Shown: piece after piece, positions 1 through 8,469 of the stretch | Layout: each line of letters starts with the position of its first letter | Numbering within the stretch: position 1 is the first letter of the stretch | Assembly: GCA_947495135.1 (NCBI GenBank) | Contig: CANLXN010000006.1 | Location: forward strand, 225,237 to 289,236 | Origin: an uncultured Flavobacteriaceae bacterium | GTDB taxonomy: Bacteria; Bacteroidota; Bacteroidia; Flavobacteriales; Flavobacteriaceae | DNA length: 64,000 bases | Direction of reading: 5' to 3' | The notes under the pieces: generated by a model | The model's input: the letters and a program-made list of their open reading frames with translations, nothing else | Database searches by the model: none | Told to the model about the DNA's origin: nothing | Program-made: the position numbers and the translations under genes

Positions 1-1
1 C

Positions 2-247
2 TTCCAGATGGACGTGGAAACGCTTCAATCAAAAACAAGAAAAAGGCATATTGTGCAAGCAAGACAATTGGCTATGTTCTTCGCCAAAAAATTTACGAAG
101 GCATCTCTTGCCTCTATTGGCTCGCAGATTGGACAGCGAGATCATGCTACGGTACTTCATGCATGCAAAACTGTGGATAACCTTTCTAGCACAGATAAAC
201 AGTTCCGCAAGTATGTCGAAGACCTCAATAAGAAATTAACACTATAA
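2..247 (+). CDS. dnaA: Chromosomal replication initiator DnaA, C-terminal end (5' truncated by window edge)
   Basis: Only the last ~81 codons are present; the frame is open to the window edge, so the gene starts upstream. The visible part is DnaA domain IV, the helix-turn-helix that binds DnaA boxes at oriC. It shows the family signature ARQLAM followed by SLASIG and GQRDHATVLHAC, the last being the DnaA signature that contacts the box. DnaA opens the origin and loads the replicative helicase. A terminator-like hairpin follows directly. No DnaA-box cluster is evident in the 100 bases downstream, so the origin need not be here. Confidence 0.95.
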   Translation, partial: FQMDVETLQSKTRKRHIVQARQLAMFFAKKFTKASLASIGSQIGQRDHATVLHACKTVDNLSSTDKQFRKYVEDLNKKLTL

Positions 248-252
248 TATTA

Positions 253-278
253 AATCCTGCTATAAGCGGGATTTTTTA
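253..278 (+). terminator. Rho-independent terminator after dnaA
   Basis: An 8-bp stem (AATCCTGC with GCGGGATT, one G-T pair) closes a 5-nt loop and runs into a T-tract, 6 bases after the dnaA stop codon. Confidence 0.8.
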
Positions 279-355
279 TGCCTATTAATTATTGTTCTGA
301 AATTTATACCTTCCTAAACTAAAAACGAAACTCCAACTTAATAGACCCAATAGGT

Positions 356-814
356 ATGAAAACAAAAATCTTAATGGTTTGCCTTGGAAACATATGTAGA
401 TCACCATTGGCAGAAGGTATTCTTAAAAGTAAAGTAAACCCGGAAACCACATTTGTAGAATCTGCTGGAACTGGCGGTTGGCACGTAGGTGCGCTTCCAG
501 ATCCAAGAAGCATTGCCGTCGCAAAAGATCACGGACTCGATATTACAGATCAACGCGGGCGGAAATTTTCACCCTACGACTTTGAAACCTACGACCATAT
601 TTTTGTGATGGACAACTCTAATTACCGAGATGTTATAAAACTTGCCAAAGACGACATCGAAATTAGTAAAGTACAACGTATTTTAGATGAACTTTTCCCA
701 GGAGAGAATGTAGATGTACCCGACCCGTACTACGGGGGTGATCATGGTTTTGAAAATGTATACAATATGCTAGACGAAGCCTGTGAGAAAATTATGAGAC
801 GACTTAAATTATAG
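356..814 (+). CDS. Low-molecular-weight protein-tyrosine phosphatase
   Basis: Protein of 152 aa, the normal length for the family. It removes phosphate from phosphotyrosine through a cysteine-phosphate intermediate in the cytoplasm. The P-loop C(X)5R is residues 9-15 (CLGNICRS), and the general-acid Asp is D123 in the VPDPYY motif near the C-terminus, so the active site is complete. No tyrosine kinase or capsule gene is adjacent, so this looks like the housekeeping flavobacterial copy next to dnaA rather than a wzb/wzc pair. The ATG at 356 gives the canonical short N-terminus before the P-loop. Substrates are unknown. Confidence 0.93.
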   Translation: MKTKILMVCLGNICRSPLAEGILKSKVNPETTFVESAGTGGWHVGALPDPRSIAVAKDHGLDITDQRGRKFSPYDFETYDHIFVMDNSNYRDVIKLAKDDIEISKVQRILDELFPGENVDVPDPYYGGDHGFENVYNMLDEACEKIMRRLKL

Positions 815-855
815 AAATACCTCCTTTTCACTACCTTAGTAAAAAACTTAAAACT

Positions 856-2226
856 ATGAAAAAATCTCTCTCCACGATTTTCGCACTGCTTGTGTGCGCA
901 ACATTATTTTCGCAAAATATTAGTCTAGATCCCTTCGCAAACGGCTTCAGTTCACCAATTGAACTTAAGAATGCTGGCGATGATCGTCTGTTTGTTGTAG
1001 AACAAGGAGGACGAATTAAAATTTTAAATTCTGATGGAACCACCAATACCACTCCATTTCTAGATATTTCCGGTCTTATTTCGAGCGGTAGTGAAAGAGG
1101 CCTTCTTGGATTGGCTTTTCATCCCAACTACGCCAGCAATGGTTATTTCTATGTAAACTACACCAAAGCAGGTGGCGATACTAAAGTATCTCGCTTCACT
1201 GTGAGCACAGGGGATCCAGATGTTGCCGATCCAAACTCGGAACTACCTATTATTGAGTACGAACAACCCTACTCCAATCACAATGGAGGCTGCGTTGCCT
1301 TTGGTCCAGACGGATACCTTTATATTTCGGCAGGTGACGGAGGAAGTGGAGGAGATCCCGAAAACAGGTCGCAAAACACTTCAACCCTCTTAGGAAAGCT
1401 GTTACGGATTGATGTTGACAACCCTGCTAATGGAAACGAATACGGAATTCCAACAGACAATCCTTTTGCAGGCAGCACCAGCAACCGACAGGAGATATGG
1501 GCCTACGGTCTAAGAAACGCGTGGAAATTCTCATTCGATAGTGCTAATGGCGATATTTGGATTGCTGATGTTGGTCAAAGCGCGAGAGAAGAAATCAACA
1601 AAGCTGGAGGTTCTGAGGCAGGTCTTAATTATGGATGGCGTTGTTACGAAGGAAATATACCTTATAATACCACCGGATGTCCAAACATGAGCGAACTTAC
1701 CTTTCCAGTTGGGGAGTACAATCATTCTGTTGGCTTTTCAATTACGGGAGGTTATGTATACAGAGGTACCACTTACTCCAACATAGAAGGATACTATTTC
1801 TTTGCTGATTTTGGCTCGGGCTTAATTGGAACCATCGCTCCAGATGGAACTCAAACTATCAATACAAGTTTAGGAGGAAGCTGGGCAGCATTTGGTCAAG
1901 ATGTTAACGGTGAAATGTACTTAGTAAATTACAGCGGGGCCATTTCGAAATTAGTTGGAGAAATTCTTTCCGTAGACGATTTCGACGCCAACAACATCTC
2001 TATATATCCTAATCCCGCCAAAAATGAAGTAAACATTGAATTAATAAATGGAACAATAAATGCCGTAAGCATAATGGATTTAAAGGGTAGCGTTTTATTT
2101 TCATCGGAAAACATCTCAGCATCCAGCAAACTCATATCGACCGAAAGTTTAGCTGTAGGAATTTATCTTGTAAGCATTGAAAATACAGACGGGACTATTT
2201 CTGTAAAAAAATTATTGAAAAATTAA
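856..2226 (+). CDS. Secreted PQQ-dependent sugar dehydrogenase-like (GSDH) beta-propeller with T9SS sorting domain
   Basis: Protein of 456 aa with an N-terminal signal peptide (cleavage likely after ALLVCATLFSQ). Residues ~25-365 match the glucose/sorbosone dehydrogenase (GSDH) six-bladed propeller, with LFVVEQGGRI, RGLLGLAFHP, NHNGGCVAFGPDG and EIWAYGLRNAW typical of soluble aldose sugar dehydrogenases that use PQQ. Residues ~380-456 form a T9SS type A sorting domain, starting at IYPNP and ending in KKLLKN, so the protein is probably exported through T9SS and kept at the surface or released. The substrate is not determinable, and binding of PQQ is inferred from the family. It lies 41 bases after the phosphatase gene and has its own terminator. 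Confidence 0.88.
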   Translation: MKKSLSTIFALLVCATLFSQNISLDPFANGFSSPIELKNAGDDRLFVVEQGGRIKILNSDGTTNTTPFLDISGLISSGSERGLLGLAFHPNYASNGYFYVNYTKAGGDTKVSRFTVSTGDPDVADPNSELPIIEYEQPYSNHNGGCVAFGPDGYLYISAGDGGSGGDPENRSQNTSTLLGKLLRIDVDNPANGNEYGIPTDNPFAGSTSNRQEIWAYGLRNAWKFSFDSANGDIWIADVGQSAREEINKAGGSEAGLNYGWRCYEGNIPYNTTGCPNMSELTFPVGEYNHSVGFSITGGYVYRGTTYSNIEGYYFFADFGSGLIGTIAPDGTQTINTSLGGSWAAFGQDVNGEMYLVNYSGAISKLVGEILSVDDFDANNISIYPNPAKNEVNIELINGTINAVSIMDLKGSVLFSSENISASSKLISTESLAVGIYLVSIENTDGTISVKKLLKN

Positions 2227-2264
2227 TTAAAATAGAGCTACGCCCATAGCCCTACAAATATAGC

Positions 2265-2321
2265 TGCTGCCATAAATTGATTGAAAAATTTCATTCAGTT
2301 TATGGTGGCAATTTTTGTTTT
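2265..2321 (+). terminator. Strong terminator after the GSDH gene
   Basis: Sixteen-base arms at 2265-2280 and 2295-2310 pair along their whole length with two G-T wobbles, loop of 14 nt, followed by a T-rich run (2311-2321). Confidence 0.75.
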
Positions 2322-2355
2322 ACTACATTAGAGGATTCATAGAAAAACCTACTTT

Positions 2356-3069
2356 ATGGAACCCCAAACCGGAAACCTATATCTAATCCCATGCACTTTG
2401 GGAGATACACCGCCTCTGGAAGTCCTCCCACTTTTAGTAAAAAAGGCAGTTGAGCATATTGATCATTACATAGTAGAACATGAAAAAAATGCTCGTCGTT
2501 TTATAAAAACAATTGTACCTAGAAAATCTCAACCCGATTTACATTTTTCCATTATCAATAAGTTTACAGATGACGCTGAAATACCAGATATGCTGGCTCC
2601 TTGCTTTCTAGGACATGATGTAGGCGTAATAAGCGACGCAGGATGCCCTGGAATAGCAGATCCGGGTGCAGCAGTAGTAGCCCAGGCTCACTTAAAAGGT
2701 GTAAAAGTAGTACCACTTGTTGGTCCATCCTCCATTTTATTAGCAATGATGGCAAGTGGATTTAATGGTCAAAATTTTGCCTTCAATGGCTATTTACCTA
2801 TTGACAAACGTGAACGAAAAACCGAAATAAAACGTCTCGAGCGATTATCGATGGATTACGATCAGTCACAATCTTTTATTGAAACGCCCTATCGAAACAA
2901 TCAAATGCTGGAAAGCTTAGTGGGCGCATTACAACCACAAACTAAACTTTGCGTAGCTTGTGATATTACCTTGCCGTCTGAATATATCAAAACATTTACC
3001 GCTGAAACTTGGCAAAAAATGAAAATAGACCTCAATAAGCGCCCTACCATTTTCATCATTCAAAAATAA
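2356..3069 (+). CDS. SAM-dependent methyltransferase, short RsmI/tetrapyrrole methylase family
   Basis: Protein of 237 aa in the tetrapyrrole methylase superfamily that includes RsmI (16S rRNA C1402 ribose 2'-O-methyltransferase). The N-terminal GNLYLIPCTLGD replaces the usual GTLYVVATPIGN, and the SAM-binding region shows GVISDAGCPGIADPGA followed by VVPLVGPSSILLAMMASG, both as in RsmI. It lacks the ~40-residue C-terminal extension of true RsmI and matches the shorter paralogue common in Bacteroidota, so 16S methylation is not assured. The cytoplasmic protein is monocistronic, bounded by a terminator upstream and a convergent gene downstream. Confidence 0.85.
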   Translation: MEPQTGNLYLIPCTLGDTPPLEVLPLLVKKAVEHIDHYIVEHEKNARRFIKTIVPRKSQPDLHFSIINKFTDDAEIPDMLAPCFLGHDVGVISDAGCPGIADPGAAVVAQAHLKGVKVVPLVGPSSILLAMMASGFNGQNFAFNGYLPIDKRERKTEIKRLERLSMDYDQSQSFIETPYRNNQMLESLVGALQPQTKLCVACDITLPSEYIKTFTAETWQKMKIDLNKRPTIFIIQK

Positions 3070-3147
3070 ACTTTCGTACACTCAAGCCCCAAAAAGAGGT
3101 TCAGATTGGATGCTAACATATTGAAGTCGTCTCTAAAATACGAGCGG

Positions 3148-3171
3148 AAGCACTTCTTTAAATAAGTGCTT
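3148..3171. terminator. Hairpin between convergent genes
   Basis: Perfect 8-bp inverted repeat AAGCACTT/AAGTGCTT with an 8-nt AT loop, lying between the convergent methylase and lysozyme-like genes. It lacks a strong T-tract on either side, so its terminator role is tentative. Confidence 0.35.
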
Positions 3172-3188
3172 AAAACCTCAATTTGTTT

Positions 3189-3830
3189 TTAGATTGCTTT
3201 TGCTTTCTTATTTGGAACGATAAAAGACGTATCGTAACCCGAGAATTTTTTAAGGTAGTATTTGATGGAAGTTCCGAAAGCATCCTCAAAATTAAGAGCG
3301 CCTCCGCTTCTTAAAAACTTCTTGACATTTCCCGCACCCGCTAAATGGGCTGCGGCAAGCATTCCAGATTCGGTTACTTTCACTCCATTTATATATCTAC
3401 CCTCGAAACGCTCTATATCTCTTCGAAGAATCCACTTATTTCTGGAAACATTCGCCGAAAAAGCACGTTCTTGTAATTTAGTATCTTGAAGAAACGATTG
3501 CGTATTATTAACTCCAATCATTTTAAGCGTTGATTTCCCGAATTGATATTTTCCCATGTAACCATATTCATTGATCACGGAGTATCTACCTTGAGACTCT
3601 TTGAAGCCAAGTGCTTCCTTAAAACCAACATAAGTTTTACCTAGAAATAATTGAAAATACACTGGCTTTTTCGCCTCTATCACCTCATTTTCATTAGGCA
3701 CGTAGTAGCAAAAAGAGTCATTCTCTACAATGTACTGGGATAAATCGACATTATTTTTGGAGGTAAATCCAGAAAATACGATTGCCCCAACAATCATTAA
3801 TCCTTTAATTAGTAAGCTGTTTACTTTCAT
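3189..3830 (-). CDS. Exported lysozyme-like / transglycosylase-fold protein
   Basis: With the ATG at 3830 the protein is 213 aa and begins MKVNSLLIKGLMIVG, a signal peptide or anchor; a TTG nine bases further upstream is less likely. The central segment ALGFKESQGRY...GYMGKYQFG contains a glutamate in the position of the catalytic Glu of lysozyme-like transglycosylases, followed by the conserved G-KYQFG-STL pattern. Similar flavobacterial proteins are often labelled peptidoglycan-binding or LysM, but I see no LysM repeat. Likely role: periplasmic peptidoglycan cleavage or remodelling. mltG, another peptidoglycan transglycosylase, is the next gene upstream on the same strand, but a 348-base gap separates them. 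Confidence 0.7.
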   Translation of the reverse strand: MKVNSLLIKGLMIVGAIVFSGFTSKNNVDLSQYIVENDSFCYYVPNENEVIEAKKPVYFQLFLGKTYVGFKEALGFKESQGRYSVINEYGYMGKYQFGKSTLKMIGVNNTQSFLQDTKLQERAFSANVSRNKWILRRDIERFEGRYINGVKVTESGMLAAAHLAGAGNVKKFLRSGGALNFEDAFGTSIKYYLKKFSGYDTSFIVPNKKAKAI

Positions 3831-4178
3831 TTTAGTCAAAAATTAGAACATTTTACAGGCCCTCTATTTTCAGCGTGCAAAAGTACGATTTATTTCAATA
3901 GTAATCACAAAAAAAAGTTAATCCTTGTTAAGGGAATAATAAACGCCGTTAAACGGATATATTCATTAACAAAATCATAACAAAACGAAGTAGGAATTCA
4001 GTAGGATTTGAGGGCATGTAATTGAGTAATCAATTCAAATTTTCATACTAATTACAGTACGAATTTATCAGAATTTTATTACAAACAATGATGTGAATGT
4101 CACTTTTTTCCTACTATTCGATAAAATGTAGGAAAATTCGACGAAGCTCTGATTTTGAGCGTTTTTTAGGATTTTTTT
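3831..4178. other. 348-base AT-rich intergenic region
   Basis: No convincing ORF on either strand. It holds the candidate promoter at 3878-3885 and a hairpin at about 4110-4134 (TCCTAC/GTAGGA arms) downstream of mltG. Nothing else is recognised. Confidence 0.5.
3878..3885 (-). promoter_or_regulatory. Candidate -7 box (TACTTTTG) for the lysozyme-like gene
   Basis: On the minus strand TACTTTTG matches the flavobacterial TAnnTTTG -7 consensus, ~48 bases upstream of the ATG at 3830. No clear TTG -33 element is present at the usual distance. Confidence 0.45.
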
Positions 4179-5219
4179 TTAGCGATTTACGCCTCTTGAA
4201 TTGATCCATCTCACATAATCCTGTCGGTTTCGATTATGCTGAGCTAGCGTTTTGGCAAATTTGTGATAGCCAAAATTCTCTACATTGGCCACAAAATAAT
4301 AGTAGTCATGTTTCTCACGGTTGAGCACCGCATCTATGGAAGTTATATCTGGCATTGTAATAGGACCCGGAGGAACTCCTGGATACTTGTAGGTATTGTA
4401 TTTAGAATCTATTTCCAGATCTCTGTATAGGACTCTTTTAATAACCTGATTAAAGTCCCCGTCTTTTAATTTCTTAGAATAGATCACCGTTGGATCCGCC
4501 TGCAACGGCATTCCCTTATCGATCCTATTGATATAGACCCCTGCAACTCTTGGTCGCTCATCGACTTTTGCCGTCTCTTTTTGTACAATCGCCGCCAAGG
4601 ACATCACTTGATCTCTAGACAAACCCAGCGCTTTCGCTTTGTCGTTTCTTGCAGTGGTCCAAAACGCGTTGTATTCTTTCAGCATCTTATCCCGAAAGTC
4701 CTGGGCAGTGGCATTCCAGTAAACTTCGTACGTATTTGGAACATACATACCAATCGCAGTATTTCTATTAAATCCAGATGCAGCTAAAAATTCTGGATCG
4801 GTCATTGCCTTTAAAAAGGACAAACTATCGGTTTCCATCTGGCTTGCCAGTTGACCTGCCAAGTTCTCAAGACGTTCCTGATTATTGAATTTAATTTTGA
4901 TAGGAATATTCCCAGTTCGAATACTGTTGATAATGTCGTTATTATTCATTCCCTTTTTAATAATGAAATGTCCCGACTTTATATTATTCACATATCCTTT
5001 TCGCTCTGCAACGGCTTTAAAGGTTTCTTTATCCACCAGAAGGGGTCCTAATTCTTCTAAAACATCACTAAAAGAAGCATCTCTTGGAATATACACGTGA
5101 GCCTCCTCATTATTAAAAGCCGTATTTACAGTAAATATATTATTGTATACGTAATAAGCGAAACCAGCCATAAAGACGATTCCTATTAACGCAATGATGA
5201 GTATTATCTTTTTGATCAT
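4179..5219 (-). CDS. mltG: Endolytic murein transglycosylase MltG (YceG family)
   Basis: Protein of 346 aa, the usual family length. It cleaves nascent glycan strands within the chain and so helps terminate peptidoglycan polymerisation at the inner membrane. One N-terminal membrane helix (residues ~4-26) anchors a periplasmic domain. The YceG signature is intact: AAIVQKETAKVDE with the catalytic glutamate at residue 215, then RPRVAGVYINRID and QADPTVIY, and PGPITMPDITSIDAVL near the end. In related genomes it lies downstream of dapF and a GNAT, as here, but a 239-base gap holding a structured repeat separates it from them, so it probably has its own promoter. Confidence 0.96.
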   Translation of the reverse strand: MIKKIILIIALIGIVFMAGFAYYVYNNIFTVNTAFNNEEAHVYIPRDASFSDVLEELGPLLVDKETFKAVAERKGYVNNIKSGHFIIKKGMNNNDIINSIRTGNIPIKIKFNNQERLENLAGQLASQMETDSLSFLKAMTDPEFLAASGFNRNTAIGMYVPNTYEVYWNATAQDFRDKMLKEYNAFWTTARNDKAKALGLSRDQVMSLAAIVQKETAKVDERPRVAGVYINRIDKGMPLQADPTVIYSKKLKDGDFNQVIKRVLYRDLEIDSKYNTYKYPGVPPGPITMPDITSIDAVLNREKHDYYYFVANVENFGYHKFAKTLAQHNRNRQDYVRWINSRGVNR

Positions 5220-5327
5220 AATTGTAGTTACAAGGTCTTAACCGTGATAAGCGAAAATACAAATTCCGCTTTAAACATTTTACCGCTCCTCGATAAATTA
5301 ACTTATTTGAAGTTTGAAGATAGTACC

Positions 5328-5458
5328 GCATTAGGGATTGCAGCGGCATCCTTTTTACCGATCTCTGAGCGGAGTCGAAGAGAGCTGGAAAAAGATACAG
5401 CGAAAAGCCCGGTCTTTTTGTATGCTGGTGCAACGAGCATACAAAAAGGAATGCCCCA
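5328..5458 (+). repeat. Structured intergenic element, copy A
   Basis: GCATT at 5328-5332 can pair with AATGC at 5450-5454. Immediately inside lie AGGGATTG (5333-5340) and GAAAAGCCCGG (5402-5412). Two hairpins fill the loop: an extended arm with CATCCTTTTT against AAAAAGATAC (5347-5397), and a perfect 13-bp stem CTTTTTGTATGCT/AGCATACAAAAAG (5414-5426/5436-5448). The first arm contains CTGAGCGGAGTCGAAG, which I have seen as a common flavobacterial intergenic motif. Copy B at 21030-21120 shares the framework with a compensatory base-pair change. It may be a structured RNA, a REP-like element or a terminator; its strand of action is not settled. Confidence 0.6.
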
Positions 5459-5983
5459 TTATCTTATAAGCTGAAACAATAGTTCATTCTTAAATGTTCC
5501 TTTTGAAAAGATCCAATCTTTCTTCTCACCTGCTTTTTCAAAACCTACTTTTTGAAACAAGCGAATACTCAACTCATTATCGGATGTAATATTGGCATAA
5601 AGTTGATGTACGTCTAAATGATTAAAAGCGTAGTCGATTAATACTACTAAAGATTGACGAGCGTAGCCTTTTCTGCGTTCCTGCTCAGCAAATACTACAA
5701 TGCCTACTCCTGCCCTTTTATGTTTAGGGTCGAAGTCGAATAGATCGATAAAACCAATAGCTTCTTTCGTTTCCCGCAAACAGATAACCAACCTTAACTG
5801 TTTTACTTCGTAAATATCACGATGCGCATTTTCCAAATATTGTTTGAGTACATATTTAGAATAGGGAGAAACTGTATTGCTAATTTCCCAAACGGCCTCT
5901 TCATTTTCCAATTTGTAGAGCACATCTAGATCTGTAGATTCCAATGCGCGCAAAAATAGGTCCTTACCTTCTAAATGCTTCAT
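5459..5983 (-). CDS. GNAT family N-acetyltransferase (RimJ/SpeG-like)
   Basis: Protein of 174 aa from the ATG at 5983, whose ATGA overlaps the dapF stop by 4 bases, implying translational coupling; the TTG six bases upstream is less likely. The GNAT fold is evident: LFLRALESTDLDVLYKL at the N-terminus, GFIDLFDFD for the central strand, the acetyl-CoA loop EQERRKGYARQ and the C-terminal ANITSDNELSIRLFQKVGF. The pattern resembles spermidine or ribosomal-protein acetyltransferases. The acceptor is unknown. Its pairing with dapF is conserved in related genomes to my knowledge, but no shared pathway is obvious. Confidence 0.85.
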   Translation of the reverse strand: MKHLEGKDLFLRALESTDLDVLYKLENEEAVWEISNTVSPYSKYVLKQYLENAHRDIYEVKQLRLVICLRETKEAIGFIDLFDFDPKHKRAGVGIVVFAEQERRKGYARQSLVVLIDYAFNHLDVHQLYANITSDNELSIRLFQKVGFEKAGEKKDWIFSKGTFKNELLFQLIR

Positions 5984-6753
5984 GTCCAAATACCTTTAAA
6001 TACTTGTACAGCGGATCCTGTAAGAAATACATCTTCATAACCCTTCACTGTCTTTCGGAATCGCACCTCTAATTCTCCACCCGGTGTGGACAGTCTAATT
6101 TTTTCGGAAGCCGTTTTCCCCTGAGCATGCATCGCTATCGCAACTGCGGTAACTCCAGTTCCACAGGACAAAGTTTCATCTTCTACGCCTCTTTCATAGG
6201 TTCTCACTGAAAATTTGTCATTTTCTAACGGCTGAACAAAATTTACATTCGATCCTTCGTTTCCGTATTGCTCGTTTCTTATGGATCTGCCGCGGGTAAA
6301 CACATCAAAAGAAGTTAAATTAGTTACCATCGCCACGTGATGTGGGGAGCCAGTATGTAAATAAGTAAAGTCTTTTTCTAATTCAATTTCTGTAACATCA
6401 TTCATTTTTAAGGCCACTGTATTTCCATTAATGGTGGCTTCGTGCATACCATCCGCTGCCTCAAAATGCGTCTCTTTATCTATAATACCCAAATGCTTGG
6501 CGAAATGAACGATACATCTTCCTCCATTTCCACACATACTGCTGATATTCCCGTCCGAATTATAGTAGACCATCGTAAAATCTACTTCGGAATGTTCCTC
6601 TAAAAGCAGTAGTCCGTCTGCGCCTATGCCAAATTTTCGGTCGCAAAGTTGCGCCACTAGTTTGGTATTATTTTTGTTAAAATTATTAAACCGATTGTCG
6701 ATAATTATAAAATCGTTTCCGGTTCCCTGGTATTTGTAAAATTCTATTTGCAT
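5980..6753 (-). CDS. dapF: Diaminopimelate epimerase
   Basis: Protein of 257 aa that interconverts LL- and meso-diaminopimelate in lysine and peptidoglycan synthesis. The start at 6753 gives MQIEFYKYQGTGNDF, the canonical N-terminus; the longer frame upstream has no homology. Both catalytic cysteines are present: C74 in MCGNGGRC and C197 in LSCGTGVTAVA. On the minus strand a TACCTTTG -7-like box sits only 6 bases before the ATG, which would make the transcript nearly leaderless if used. The downstream GNAT overlaps by 4 bases. Confidence 0.96.
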   Translation of the reverse strand: MQIEFYKYQGTGNDFIIIDNRFNNFNKNNTKLVAQLCDRKFGIGADGLLLLEEHSEVDFTMVYYNSDGNISSMCGNGGRCIVHFAKHLGIIDKETHFEAADGMHEATINGNTVALKMNDVTEIELEKDFTYLHTGSPHHVAMVTNLTSFDVFTRGRSIRNEQYGNEGSNVNFVQPLENDKFSVRTYERGVEDETLSCGTGVTAVAIAMHAQGKTASEKIRLSTPGGELEVRFRKTVKGYEDVFLTGSAVQVFKGIWT

Positions 6754-6885
6754 TACCAGCAAAGGTATAAAAACCAGTGGCTTTAGCACGATAGAAAAAC
6801 GTGTTAAATGAGCGTTAAAACTGAAACCTTTTAACAATACGACAGTCAATTACATGTTATATTTAAGAATCTAAATTAATTTTCT

Positions 6886-8280
6886 ATGAAACAAACAGTT
6901 CGTTTATTTGCAGTTGCACTGGTAGCCGGTGCCATGACTTTAGGAGGATACAAGCTTTTTGTTGAAAAAACCGCGCCATTAGCCGTAGTTCAAGAAGCAG
7001 AACCCTCATTTACAATTCCAACATCTTATACTGGCTTTGAAGCTGCCGAAAAAGACATCGACTTTACAGAAGCGGCAGAAAGGACAGTGCACGCCGTTGT
7101 TCACGTTAAAAACACTACAGAAGGCAAAGCACCCACGAGCATGCGAGATCTTTTTAGAGGCGGAGGGTCTAGAGCAATGATTGGCACGGGAAGTGGAGTT
7201 ATTATTACTCCAGATGGCTACATTATTACCAACAACCATGTAATTGATAATGCCACACAATTAGAGGTTACTTTAAATGACAATAAAACTTATAATGCGC
7301 AGCTTATTGGTACAGATCCTAAAACCGATATCGCCCTTATAAAAATTGAAGCCGATTACGAATTACCATTCGTGCCCTTTGCAGATTCAAATAATGTGAA
7401 AATTGGGGAATGGGTGTTAGCCGTAGGGAATCCTTTTAATCTTACCTCCACGGTAACTGCAGGGATTGTTAGCGCTAAGGCGAGAGATTTAAATGAATAC
7501 GACGGAAATCCACAATCATTTATTCAGACAGATGCAGCTGTGAACCGAGGAAATAGCGGTGGGGCACTGGTGAATACTGAAGGGCAATTAATAGGAATCA
7601 ATACCGCAATTTCGAGTGAAACGGGGTCCTATGTTGGCTACTCTTTTGCTGTACCCTCCAATACAGCCAGAAAGATCGTAGAAGACATTATGGAGTATGG
7701 CGGTGTTCAACGTGGAATTTTAGGAATACAAGGTTTCGGGTTAAACTCTAGACAAGCCGATAGGTTAGGAATAAGTGACACCCAGGGGGTTTACATTGCT
7801 GGAATCGAACAAGGAAGTGGAGCAGATAAAGGGGGAATGCGTGAAGGAGACATCATTAAAAATATTGATAGCTTTAAAATCACAAAATTCTCAGACCTTG
7901 CTGGCTACCTTGGCTCTAAAAGACCAAACGATATTGTAGACGTTACAGTGCTGAGAGATGGAAAACAAAAAGTGATTCCGGTCACATTGGTGAAGCTTGA
8001 AATATTTGAAATTGAAGAACTAGGTATAGAAATTAAAAATGCCAATAAAGCAGAACTTCAGAATTTTGGACTAAATGGAGGTGTAAAGATTAATAGAGCT
8101 CTCACCCAAGACATGGCCAGCTTTGGCATGGAAGGAAAGATTATCACTAAAATAAATGAAGACGATGTAAATACAGTGGAAGATGTGAGACGTCTTATGG
8201 AAGGACGCGACAGTAGTACTCCAATTAAATTAACGCTCGTCAACGAACAGGGAGAGCTACACTCTTTTATATTTAGATAA
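6886..8280 (+). CDS. HtrA/DegP-type periplasmic serine protease (Do family)
   Basis: Protein of 464 aa with an N-terminal signal/anchor (MKQTVRLFAVALVAGAM). The trypsin-like domain carries a complete triad: H118 in TNNHVI, D148 in PKTDIAL, S224 in RGNSGGAL. Two PDZ domains follow: residues ~275-365, with GILGIQGFGL, and ~375-464, ending in LVNEQGELHSF. It degrades or refolds misfolded envelope proteins. It is divergent from dapF across a 132-base gap and is followed by a strong terminator, so it is probably a single-gene transcript. I see no clear heat-shock promoter. Confidence 0.94.
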   Translation: MKQTVRLFAVALVAGAMTLGGYKLFVEKTAPLAVVQEAEPSFTIPTSYTGFEAAEKDIDFTEAAERTVHAVVHVKNTTEGKAPTSMRDLFRGGGSRAMIGTGSGVIITPDGYIITNNHVIDNATQLEVTLNDNKTYNAQLIGTDPKTDIALIKIEADYELPFVPFADSNNVKIGEWVLAVGNPFNLTSTVTAGIVSAKARDLNEYDGNPQSFIQTDAAVNRGNSGGALVNTEGQLIGINTAISSETGSYVGYSFAVPSNTARKIVEDIMEYGGVQRGILGIQGFGLNSRQADRLGISDTQGVYIAGIEQGSGADKGGMREGDIIKNIDSFKITKFSDLAGYLGSKRPNDIVDVTVLRDGKQKVIPVTLVKLEIFEIEELGIEIKNANKAELQNFGLNGGVKINRALTQDMASFGMEGKIITKINEDDVNTVEDVRRLMEGRDSSTPIKLTLVNEQGELHSFIFR

Positions 8281-8333
8281 ACGCATTTATTACCCTCATC
8301 CCTTCCTGAAAATTGTGGATGACCGGTAAATTA

Positions 8334-8372
8334 TAGCCCGCTAAAATTTAATTTTTAGCGGGCTATTTATTT
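8334..8372 (+). terminator. Strong terminator after the HtrA gene
   Basis: Perfect 13-bp stem TAGCCCGCTAAAA/TTTTAGCGGGCTA (8334-8346/8353-8365) with a 6-nt loop, followed by TTTATTTTTA. Confidence 0.9.
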
Positions 8373-8380
8373 TTATCAAA

Positions 8381-8414
8381 TTGTTACGAAAACGTTTTAG
8401 TTTTAGTACTTTTG
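8381..8414 (+). promoter_or_regulatory. Promoter of gap
   Basis: TTG at 8381-8383, 23-bp spacer, TACTTTTG at 8407-8414: this matches the Bacteroidota sigma-A-type -33 TTG / -7 TAnnTTTG pattern. The -7 box lies 55 bases before the gap ATG. Confidence 0.7.
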
Positions 8415-8469
8415 CAAAAATTTTAAACCTACATTCCATTTATTAAAGGATGTATAAAACAACCCTACT

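Noticed and set aside
5140..5433. 97-codon minus-strand frame upstream of mltG
   Set aside because: It overlaps the start of mltG and the repeat element; Arg/Leu/Tyr-rich composition is typical of chance frames in repeats.
5244..5474. Open plus-strand frame of 76 codons over the structured element
   Set aside because: It overlaps the 3' end of the GNAT gene and consists mostly of repeat sequence and hairpins; no start signal or similarity to a protein.
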